NCBI GenBank assembly: GCA_030152805.1
Contig: JASLIG010000042.1
Span: 1-5,295 of the forward strand
DNA from: Solirubrobacterales bacterium
GTDB taxonomy: Bacteria; Actinomycetota; Thermoleophilia; Solirubrobacterales; 70-9
Reading direction: 5' to 3'
Length of the DNA: 5,295 bases
Shown here: piece after piece, positions 1-5,213 of the stretch
How positions within the stretch are numbered: position 1 is the stretch's first letter
Layout of the letters: each line of letters starts with the position of its first letter
Notes under the pieces: model-generated
What the model was told of the DNA's origin: nothing
The model's database searches: none
What the model saw: only the letters and a program-made list of their open reading frames with translations
Made by a program: the position numbers and the translations under genes

Positions 1-251
1 GCTGGATGTGGGCGGTTCCGAGGCGGCTCCCGGCGCGCGCGCGCGCAAACTCGAGGAGGAGCTGGACGAGATCGACGCCGGGCTCTCGGCCGCCACCGAC
101 GGCCTCGCGGGCCCGCTCGCTCGCCTCGGCGGAGCGGGCGCGGCCGAGGCCGTCGGTGGCGGCCGAGAGCCCGGCGTCGATCTCGTCCAGCTCCTCCTCG
201 AGTTTGCGCGCGCGCGCGCCGGGAGCCGCCTCGGAACCGCCCACATCCAGC
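1..251. repeat. Perfect inverted repeat, arms of at least 107 bp, inside smc at the window edge
   Basis: Positions 1-107 are the exact reverse complement of 145-251 (base i pairs with base 252-i), separated by a 37-bp spacer at 108-144. I checked the arms block by block, including the 13-base alternating CG runs at 34-46 and 206-218, and found no mismatch. The left arm may continue beyond the window. Because of the symmetry, the plus strand from position 2 encodes the same SMC coiled-coil peptide (LDVGGSEAAPGAR...) that the minus strand encodes from 250 leftwards. The likeliest cause is a fold-back chimera from amplification or assembly at a contig end. A real inverted duplication or rearrangement is possible but would destroy smc. 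Confidence 0.95.
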
Positions 252-1237
252 GTCAGCGGGCCGACCTCGGCGCGCAGCTCCTCCAAGCGGGCGGAGATCT
301 CACCCTCGCGGTCAACGAGCCCGGTGGCTCGGACCGCGATCCGCTGCTGCTCACCGCGCAGCTTGGTCAGCAGACCCCAGGCTTGGGTGCGCTCCCGGTC
401 ACGGGCGGCGAAGCGCTCCTCGGCGGCCCGGCGCTGCTCGCTTACCTCGGCCAGCTTCTCCTCGATCGCGGTGCGCTGTGCGCGCGCCTCCGCGGCCGCC
501 TTCTCCGCCGCGGCGGCGCGGTCGGCGCCGAAGCGCAGTTCCTCGGCGACGAGCTGGCCGCGCAGGCCGAGCTCCTCGCGCTCGATCCGGGCGCCCAGCT
601 CCGCCGCCTGGGCCTGGCGCTTCAGCGGCCGCAGGCGAGCCCGCGCCTCGCGCTCGAGGTCGAGCGCGCGGTCGAGGTTGTCGCCGGCGGCGCCCAGCTT
701 CAGTTCGGCGCGGCGGCGGCGTTTGCGGTGCTTGCCGAGACCGGCCGCCTCCTCGACCAAGAGGCGGCGCTCGCGCGGTTTGGAGTGGACGATCGACTCG
801 ACCCGACCTTGGCTGATCACCGAATGCATCTCGCGACCGAGATTGGTGTCGGAGAGCACCTCGGTGACGTCGACGAGGCGGCAGCGGGCGCCGTTGAGCC
901 GGTAGCTGCCATCGCCGCCGCGGTCGAGCGTGCGCTTGATCGCGATCTCGGAGAGTTCGGTTGCGGCACGGCCCTCGGAGTTGTCGATCGTCACCTCGAC
1001 TTCGGCGGCGCGGCGCTGGCCGACGCCCTTGCCGCCGGCCGAGATCACGTCCTGCATCGAGGCGCCGCGGATCGCCCCCGGGCTCTGCTCGCCCAGCGCC
1101 CAGAGCACCGCGTCGGTGATGTTCGACTTGCCCGAGCCGTTGGGACCGACGATCACGCTTACGCCGGGCGAGAACTCGAGCTTCGCCCGCTCGGGGAAGG
1201 ACTTGAACCCCTTCATCTCGATCGATCTCAAATACAT
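1..1237 (-). CDS. smc: Chromosome segregation ATPase SMC, N-terminal part (partial, runs off left edge)
   Basis: SMC is the ATPase core of the bacterial condensin, which acts with ScpA/ScpB to compact and segregate the chromosome. The ATG at 1237-1235 follows GAGGAG about 8 nt upstream and opens MYLRSIEMKGFKSF, a standard SMC N-terminus. Residues 31-39 are the Walker A loop GPNGSGKSN. Residues 142-147 (SQGRVE) hold the Q-loop Gln143, and EEAAGL (162-167) ends the N-terminal head half. From about residue 170 the chain is Glu/Arg/Ala-rich coiled coil. The frame stays open to the edge (412 codons), but only about the first 364-376 look genuine. Left of position 145 the minus strand merely reads the complement of an inverted repeat of smc itself, giving a non-coil peptide with VDLVQLLLEF. 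The hinge, C-terminal coil, signature motif and Walker B lie outside. The gene is last in the visible row, 77 bp after rnc, with no mutM between. Identity is certain; the end at the left edge is not trustworthy. Confidence 0.95.
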   Translation of the reverse strand, partial: MYLRSIEMKGFKSFPERAKLEFSPGVSVIVGPNGSGKSNITDAVLWALGEQSPGAIRGASMQDVISAGGKGVGQRRAAEVEVTIDNSEGRAATELSEIAIKRTLDRGGDGSYRLNGARCRLVDVTEVLSDTNLGREMHSVISQGRVESIVHSKPRERRLLVEEAAGLGKHRKRRRRAELKLGAAGDNLDRALDLEREARARLRPLKRQAQAAELGARIEREELGLRGQLVAEELRFGADRAAAAEKAAAEARAQRTAIEEKLAEVSEQRRAAEERFAARDRERTQAWGLLTKLRGEQQRIAVRATGLVDREGEISARLEELRAEVGPLTLDVGGSEAAPGARARKLEEELDEIDAGLSAATDGLGRARSAEASERAREAVGGGREPGVDLVQLLLEFARARAGSRLGTAHIQ

Positions 1238-1314
1238 GCGTGGTCTCCTCGGCGGCGGTCCCCCGACCCCCGAACGGCAAGCCTCGCGAGCGAGTCGGAC
1301 GCGATCCTCAGCAC

Positions 1315-1992
1315 CTAGTCCCCAAGCCGTTTCAGCGCTTGCTCGGCGGCGGCCTGCTCGGCCGCCTTCTTGCTCCGACCCTCGCCTTTGCCGACCGGCT
1401 CGGAGTCGACCAGTGCCGCCACCTCGAACGTGCGCCGGTGCGGCGGCCCGGATTCGGCGGTCACTTCGTAGCTTACGCGGGCGCGCCGCCGCGCCAGCAG
1501 CTCCTGCAGCGCCGACTTGAAGTCGATCCGCGTCTCGGCGGCGTGCTCGATGCGAGGCTCGAAGGCTGTCGCGACGGCCGCCGCGACGCGTTCGAAGCCG
1601 AAGGCAAGGAGGCAGGCCCCGATCAGCGCCTCGGTCGCCTCCGGCAGCGGGCGCTCGCCGCTGAGCAGGACCTCCGCCGGGATGCCGACCGGCATCTCCT
1701 CGGGCTCGTTGTCGCGCAGCATCTCCGGCACGCCGAGCTCGCGGCCGACCTCGGCGCAGGAGACACCGCTGACGGCTTGGTTGTGGATCTTGGTCAGGCC
1801 GCCGGCGTCGACCGCGGGGAAGCGCTCGACCAGGTCGCGGGCGACGGCGAGGGCGAGCACGCTGTCGCCGAGGTAGGCGAGCCGCTCGTAGGAATCGGTT
1901 CGCTCCTCGGTCCAGGAGGAGTGGGTCAGAGCCTGGCGGCGCAGGCCCTCCGGCAAATCGGCGATCAGCTCGGCGAGGGTCGTGCTGCTCAC
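1315..1992 (-). CDS. rnc: Ribonuclease III, with altered active-site residues
   Basis: RNase III cleaves double-stranded RNA in the cytoplasm, releasing rRNA precursors and processing structured mRNAs. The product is 225 aa, the usual length. The catalytic domain covers about residues 1-145 and contains QALTHSS (20-26) and the signature stretch YERLAYLGDSVL (35-46). The second active-site helix is PEATEALIGA (117-126). A C-terminal dsRNA-binding domain spans about 152-223, ending in the typical GRSKKAAEQAAAEQAL. Against the E. coli enzyme, E38, D45 and E117 are kept (E36, D43, E121), but E41 is Ala39, E65 is Ala63 and D114 is Glu118. The GTG start (1992-1990) overlaps the acpP stop as GTGA, which implies translational coupling; there is no need for its own strong ribosome binding site. 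Family assignment is firm. Whether cleavage is normal, Mg-hungry or weakened cannot be told from sequence. Confidence 0.95.
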   Translation of the reverse strand: MSSTTLAELIADLPEGLRRQALTHSSWTEERTDSYERLAYLGDSVLALAVARDLVERFPAVDAGGLTKIHNQAVSGVSCAEVGRELGVPEMLRDNEPEEMPVGIPAEVLLSGERPLPEATEALIGACLLAFGFERVAAAVATAFEPRIEHAAETRIDFKSALQELLARRRARVSYEVTAESGPPHRRTFEVAALVDSEPVGKGEGRSKKAAEQAAAEQALKRLGD

Positions 1993-2234
1993 GCCGGCGC
2001 GTGCTCGAGCACGAACTCGACCGCGTCGCCGACGGTCGCGATCCTCGTTGCCTGCTCCTCGGAGACCGTAATCCCGTAGGTGTCCTCGAGCTCCATCACC
2101 AGCTCGTAGAGATCGAGCGAGTCGGCGTCGAGGTCCTCCTTGAAACGGCTCGACTCGCCGATCTTCCCCGCATCGAGCTCGAGCTCCTCGGCGAGGTGGT
2201 TGCGGACGAGGGTGAGGACTTCCTCGCGGGTCAT
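1989..2234 (-). CDS. acpP: Acyl carrier protein
   Basis: ACP is the small acidic cytoplasmic protein that carries acyl chains as thioesters during type II fatty acid synthesis and hands them to PlsX and other acyltransferases. The product is 81 aa, the usual size, beginning MTREEVLTLV. The motif DADSLDLYELVMELED contains Ser39 (the DSL serine), which receives 4'-phosphopantetheine from CoA. Helices and acidity match the family (a run such as EELELD near 16-21, then YGITVSEEQ). I chose the ATG at 2234-2232 over an upstream in-frame start because it fits the family N-terminus and has AGGAA about 8 nt upstream, next to the plsX stop 13 bp away. The stop overlaps the rnc start. An ACP dedicated to another pathway cannot be excluded, but the plsX-acpP-rnc context argues for the housekeeping copy. 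Confidence 0.93.
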   Translation of the reverse strand: MTREEVLTLVRNHLAEELELDAGKIGESSRFKEDLDADSLDLYELVMELEDTYGITVSEEQATRIATVGDAVEFVLEHAPA

Positions 2235-2247
2235 CGCCGGGTTCCTA

Positions 2248-3279
2248 TCACGCCCCGTCCTCCACGACACGATCGGCGAGCTCGCCGCGCCCGGCGCCGC
2301 CCTCGCGCAGCAGCGCGGCCGTGCGGCCGACCGCGTCGACTTCGACGCAGCGCGCGCCGAGGCGAATCGCGTTGGCGATCCCCTCGGCGCCGGAGCTGCC
2401 GTGAGCGACGACGGCGATGCTGCGCAGCCCGAGCAGGATCGCGCCGCCGGTGGTATCCGGATGCAGCTCGCGGCGCAGGCCGCCGAGCGCCGGCCGCATC
2501 AGCAGGCCGCCGAGGGCGGCGAGCGGGTTTGCGCGAGCGGCGTCGCGGATCGCGCCGGTCACGGCCTTCGCGGTTCCCTCCATCAGCTTCAGCGCGACGT
2601 TGCCGGTGAAGCCGTCGGTGACGACGACGTCGGCGACGCCGTCCGGCAGGTCGCGGCCCTCGACGTTGCCGGCGAACTCGATGCCGCTCACTCCGGCGAG
2701 GACGTCGTGGGCAGCGACCACCTCCTCGCGCCCCTTGCCCGACTCCTCACCGACGGAGAGCAGCCCGACGCGCGGGCGCTCGACGCCCAGCACCGCTTCG
2801 CTGAAAGCGGCGCCGATGAAGGCGAACTGGACGAGGTGCTGGGCGCGAACCTCGACGTTGGCGCCGACGTCGAGGAAGAGCACCGGCTTGCCGGGCACCG
2901 GCAGCTGCACCGCCAGCGCCGGGCGCTGCAGGCCCTTCATCCGCCGCAGGCCGAAGGTGGCGGCGGCCATCGTCGCCCCGGTCGAGCCAGCGCTGACCAG
3001 CGCCGCCGAGCTTCCCGCGGCCACGTCGGCGGCGGCGCGCGCAATCGAGGCCTCCTTCTTGGCGCGCACCGCTCTCACCGGGTCCTCGTCGTTGCCGATC
3101 GACTCCTCCGTCGGAACGACCTCGATTCCGCCGACTCCCTCGAGGCCCAGCTCCTCCGCGGGACCGAAGACGCGCAGGCCGATGCCCTCGGCCGCAGCCA
3201 GGCGCGCTCCTTTCGCGAGCACGCCGAAGCCCTGCTCCGCCCCGAAGCCGTCCAGGGCGACGGTGACGCCCTCGGGCAC
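2248..3279 (-). CDS. plsX: Phosphate acyltransferase PlsX (acyl-ACP:phosphate)
   Basis: PlsX converts acyl-ACP and phosphate into acyl-phosphate, the donor PlsY uses to acylate glycerol-3-phosphate; it acts at the inner face of the membrane as a peripheral enzyme. The product is 343 aa, normal for the family. Visible conserved blocks are SAGSTGA (96-102), LDVGANVE (136-143), EESGKG (178-183), GNVEGRDL (204-211) and DGFTGNVALKLMEG (222-235). The N-terminal block, usually of the form DAMGGD, reads DGFGAEQG here (10-17), a clear departure. The GTG start at 3279-3277 lies only 2 bp after the rpmF stop and has no canonical Shine-Dalgarno, so translation is probably coupled to rpmF. The rpmF-plsX pairing is widespread in bacteria. 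acpP follows after 13 bp, so donor protein and enzyme are co-expressed. Confidence 0.96.
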   Translation of the reverse strand: MPEGVTVALDGFGAEQGFGVLAKGARLAAAEGIGLRVFGPAEELGLEGVGGIEVVPTEESIGNDEDPVRAVRAKKEASIARAAADVAAGSSAALVSAGSTGATMAAATFGLRRMKGLQRPALAVQLPVPGKPVLFLDVGANVEVRAQHLVQFAFIGAAFSEAVLGVERPRVGLLSVGEESGKGREEVVAAHDVLAGVSGIEFAGNVEGRDLPDGVADVVVTDGFTGNVALKLMEGTAKAVTGAIRDAARANPLAALGGLLMRPALGGLRRELHPDTTGGAILLGLRSIAVVAHGSSGAEGIANAIRLGARCVEVDAVGRTAALLREGGAGRGELADRVVEDGA

Positions 3280-3281
3280 GG

Positions 3282-3497
3282 CTACTCAGCGTCTGGCGAG
3301 GCGGCGGCAGTCGGATCGGCGATCGTGTGTTTGATCACCTCGCGCCCGGCGTAGGTGCCGCAGGTCGGGCAGACCCGGTGCGGCAGCCGCGGGCTGTGAC
3401 AGCGCGGACACTGGTTCAAACGCGCCTTGCCGGCCTTGTGCTGGGCGCGCCGCTTGTCGCGGCGAGCACTGGAAGTTCTCTTCTTTGGGACGGCCAT
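3282..3497 (-). CDS. rpmF: 50S ribosomal protein L32, zinc-binding form
   Basis: L32 is a small basic protein of the large ribosomal subunit. The product is 71 aa starting MAVPKKRTSSARRDKRRAQH, the classic L32 N-terminus. Cysteines at 30, 33, 43 and 46 (CPRC...CPTC) form the zinc ribbon of the zinc-containing type; some bacteria carry a cysteine-free version for zinc starvation. The tail after about residue 60 (ADPTAAASPDAE) is a low-complexity extension. The ATG at 3497-3495 is chosen over an upstream in-frame start that would overlap DUF177, because the family begins MAVPK. The 20-bp gap after DUF177 shows no GGAGG-like site, unusual for a highly expressed ribosomal gene; coupling to DUF177 translation or weak-leader initiation is inferred. 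Confidence 0.97.
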   Translation of the reverse strand: MAVPKKRTSSARRDKRRAQHKAGKARLNQCPRCHSPRLPHRVCPTCGTYAGREVIKHTIADPTAAASPDAE

Positions 3498-3517
3498 CGG
3501 TCGCGGGATGGTAGCGG

Positions 3518-4036
3518 CTAATCGAGCTTTAGCTCTCTCAGCTTGGCCCAACGGGGGTCAGGACTCACGTCGTGTTCGTGGGCGGCGGGATCGGCGTCGT
3601 TGAGCGTCTCGCCGCAGACTGGGCAGAGGCCGGCGCAATCGGGGCGGCAGAGGAATTGGGCCGGAATCGCCAGCACGGCGGCGTCGTGCGCCCAGCGGCC
3701 GAGGTCGAGCTCATCGTCGGAGACGTAGGGGCTGAGCAGGTCCTCGTCATCGGTGTTTTCCTGCGCCACCTCACGAGCGTCCACCGCGGCCTCCAGGGCG
3801 GCGTCCTCGAGGCAGCGCATGCAGGGTCCTTCGATTCGCAGCGGAAAGCGCAGGCGGAAGGCGTAGCCGCCGCTGGGACGCGAGACGTCGAGTCGAACCG
3901 CGACCGAATCGGGCGCGACGTAGGCCTGGCCGCCGAGTTCGAGCGGCTCCAGCCGCACCGGCAGCTCGAGCCGCCGGCCCTCGCCGTGGGACAGCGACAG
4001 CCGCGTGAGGTCGATGATCGTTGACGCTTGATCCAT
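3518..4036 (-). CDS. DUF177/YceD family protein (23S rRNA accumulation factor)
   Basis: YceD/DUF177 proteins are linked to accumulation of 23S rRNA and are almost always encoded beside rpmF. The biochemical role is not settled. The product is 172 aa. The N-terminal half is beta-rich with few motifs. Residues 71-76 give PCMRCL, followed by an acidic stretch (QENTDDEDLL, about 92-101). Cysteines at 130, 134, 138 and 141 (CRPDCAGLCPVCGETLN) form the family's C-terminal cluster, probably zinc-binding. I chose the ATG at 4036-4034 because GGAGGAG sits about 6 nt upstream; an in-frame extension to 4111 would lack this site and overlap the divergent methyltransferase gene. It is the first gene of the resumed minus-strand operon, 20 bp before rpmF. 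It is cut off from the DivIVA-like gene by the methyltransferase, so it probably needs its own promoter, which I could not identify. Confidence 0.9.
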   Translation of the reverse strand: MDQASTIIDLTRLSLSHGEGRRLELPVRLEPLELGGQAYVAPDSVAVRLDVSRPSGGYAFRLRFPLRIEGPCMRCLEDAALEAAVDAREVAQENTDDEDLLSPYVSDDELDLGRWAHDAAVLAIPAQFLCRPDCAGLCPVCGETLNDADPAAHEHDVSPDPRWAKLRELKLD

Positions 4037-4089
4037 TGGCGCTCCTCCGCTTCGGCCGGGCTTACGATGGCCTGCAACGAGATTACGGA

Positions 4090-4584
4090 ATGGGTCAATT
4101 CGACTGGACACCCGAGGTCTACCTGGAGCGGATCCGCGCCCAGCTCCCCCGCTATGACGAGCTGCAAGAGCAGGCGATTGCGGCGATCCCCTTCCCGCCC
4201 GAGCGAGTGCTGGAGCTCGGCATGGGGACCGGCGAGACGACGCGGCGCCTGATCGAGGCCCATCCCGACGCCTGGGTGATCGGCCTCGACTCCAGCCCCG
4301 ACATGGTCTTCCGCGCCCGCCAGACCTACGACGACGTCCAGCTGGCCCGCATGGAGGACCCCCTCCCCGACGGCCCCTGGGACCTAGTCATTGCAGTCCT
4401 CTCCCTCAACCAACTGAGCGACGACCAACTCCAAGCCCTCTGCCGCCGGGTCAAGGAGCACTCCCGCTCCTTCGTAGTCGGCGACGTCTTCGAACCAAGC
4501 AAGCTACAAGCGCTACGTGACTGGTCCGCTGGCCAAGTCACCTGGCAGGCCGACGATCTAGCCGTAGTAGCAGCGACGTATTAA
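4090..4584 (+). CDS. Class I SAM-dependent methyltransferase, substrate unknown
   Basis: This is a 164-aa single-domain methyltransferase, the only plus-strand gene here. Residues 39-49 (RVLELGMGTGE) are motif I, the glycine-rich S-adenosylmethionine loop. Asp67 in VIGLDSS is the acidic residue that usually holds the ribose hydroxyls. PWDLVIAVLSLNQL (about 99-112) matches the post-II/motif IV strand. The fold ends at VVAATY, short for the family, with no obvious substrate-binding insert, so the substrate cannot be named (small molecule is the default guess). The ATG at 4090 is preferred because MGQFDWTPEVYL opens like related actinobacterial proteins and it leaves 53 bp to the divergent DUF177 start; a TTG at 4021 would overlap that gene. 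No strong ribosome binding site is visible. The last 200 bases use noticeably more A-containing codons than the neighbours. The stop lies 2 bp before the palindromic element. Confidence 0.82.
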   Translation: MGQFDWTPEVYLERIRAQLPRYDELQEQAIAAIPFPPERVLELGMGTGETTRRLIEAHPDAWVIGLDSSPDMVFRARQTYDDVQLARMEDPLPDGPWDLVIAVLSLNQLSDDQLQALCRRVKEHSRSFVVGDVFEPSKLQALRDWSAGQVTWQADDLAVVAATY

Positions 4585-4586
4585 GA

Positions 4587-4700
4587 CGAGGGGTCGAGTA
4601 CCCCTCCGAACGGCTTGTACTTTTTCGGCAATACCTCGTGGCGCCAGCGGCACCACTCTCCATCGAAAAAGTTGAGAGAGGAGGGGTACTCGACCCCTCG
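4587..4700. repeat. Nested palindromic element between convergent genes
   Basis: A perfect 21-bp inverted repeat (4587-4607 with 4680-4700) encloses two further stems: 9 bp at 4619-4627 with 4664-4672 (actttttcg / cgaaaaagt), and 8 bp at 4638-4645 with 4649-4656 around a 3-nt loop. The innermost stem has one C-A clash on the plus strand that becomes a G-U pair on the minus-strand transcript, so RNA folding slightly favours minus transcription. Each 21-bp arm is also a small hairpin by itself, gaggggt-N5-acccctc (4588-4606 and 4681-4699). No flanking target duplication is visible. It could be a dispersed palindromic or miniature element, a structured RNA, or a two-way terminator. Confidence 0.9.
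4588..4699. terminator. Possible bidirectional transcription terminator
   Basis: The methyltransferase (plus) and the DivIVA-like gene (minus) end head to head here, 126 bp apart. Reading either way, a 7-bp GC-rich hairpin (gaggggt-N5-acccctc) comes first and a run of five T follows, 14 nt later on the plus strand (4621-4625) and 10 nt later on the minus strand (4670-4666). The T run is not directly attached to the hairpin, so this is not a textbook intrinsic terminator; the position and symmetry are the main support. Confidence 0.4.
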
Positions 4701-4710
4701 CCCTTCGCCG

Positions 4711-5196
4711 CTACTCCTGCTCGTCTAGATCGGGCACCGGCTGCTGCTCGTCGTCCCTGCCAGCCAGTCGATCCCGCCCCCGCTGCACAGCAGCAAGGAA
4801 CTTCTGCAAGTTGACCTCGAGCGTGTTGAGGATCTCGTCGGCGTAATCCTCGGCGCCAAGACGGATCTCCCTCTCGCGCGCCCGCGCGTCCTCGACGATC
4901 TCGTCGGCGGCCCGCTCGGCCTGCTTGGTGACCTCCTCGTCGGAGATCAGGCGGGCCTGCTGCTCGCGCGCCTCGCGCACGATCCGCTCCGCCTCGCGTT
5001 TGGCCTCGGCGAGCATCTCCTGACGCTCCTTGACGATCCAGCGCGCCTGCTTGATCTCCTCCGGGATCGTCGCCCGCATCTGGTCGAGGATGTCGTAGAT
5101 CTCGTCCTTGTCGACGCGAACCTGCCCGGTCATCGGGACGAGCTTGGCGTTGTGCACCAAGTCGTCCAGCTTGTCGATGAGTACGAGGACGTCCAT
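4711..5196 (-). CDS. Short DivIVA/SepIVA-like coiled-coil protein
   Basis: This 161-aa protein resembles the DivIVA-domain proteins encoded between coaD and DUF177 in Actinobacteria, such as mycobacterial SepIVA, which is involved in septum formation and envelope growth. Residues 1-50 form a conserved head containing KLVPMTGQVRVDKDEI and then ATIPEEI. From about 47 to 115 the chain is a charged coiled coil (AEAKREAERIVREAREQQAR, about 63-82). A C-terminal helix follows (YADEILNTLEVNLQKFLAAV, about 117-136) and an acidic tail ends in DLDEQE. It is clearly shorter than mycobacterial SepIVA (about 245 aa as I recall it), the missing part being coil. No signal peptide or membrane segment is seen. 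The ATG at 5196-5194 has AAGGG about 6 nt upstream and lies 17 bp after the upstream stop. The role is inferred from neighbourhood and overall pattern; a distant ATP synthase b-like or other coil protein is a weaker alternative. Confidence 0.75.
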   Translation of the reverse strand: MDVLVLIDKLDDLVHNAKLVPMTGQVRVDKDEIYDILDQMRATIPEEIKQARWIVKERQEMLAEAKREAERIVREAREQQARLISDEEVTKQAERAADEIVEDARAREREIRLGAEDYADEILNTLEVNLQKFLAAVQRGRDRLAGRDDEQQPVPDLDEQE

Positions 5197-5213
5197 AGCA
5201 ACCCTTCAGTTCG

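Noticed and set aside
399..1280. Minus-strand 293-aa open frame overlapping smc
   Set aside because: It is out of frame with smc, very Arg/Gly/Pro-rich and has no motif; the SMC frame with Walker A and Q-loop is the real one.
1238..1314. Possible terminator or small RNA between rnc and smc
   Set aside because: I saw only short, weak complementarities and no T run; the 77 bp holds the smc ribosome binding site and nothing else I can support.
8..1318. Long plus-strand open frame opposite smc
   Set aside because: Its first 33 codons are only the inverted copy of smc, and the rest is antisense to an unmistakable SMC; GC-rich codon bias on the minus strand keeps the opposite frame open.
2140..3354. 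Plus-strand 404-aa open frame over plsX and neighbours
   Set aside because: It is antisense to plsX, rpmF and part of acpP, all firmly identified by motifs, and shows no recognisable domain of its own.
4021..4089. Longer methyltransferase start at TTG 4021
   Set aside because: It would overlap the DUF177 coding start, lacks a ribosome binding site, and adds residues not typical of the family; ATG 4090 is simpler.
4062..4098. Possible promoter for DUF177 on the minus strand (TTGACC at 4098-4093, TCGTAA at 4067-4062)
   Set aside because: The 25-nt spacing is too long for a sigma-70 type promoter and no better -10 box is in place.
4037..4111. Longer DUF177 start at 4111
   Set aside because: The ATG at 4036 has a strong GGAGGAG site; the extension overlaps the divergent gene and is not conserved-looking.
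4581..4713. Small minus-strand gene downstream of the DivIVA-like gene
   Set aside because: The frame has no ATG, GTG or TTG start after its upstream TAG, so it cannot be called a gene; kept only as a finding.
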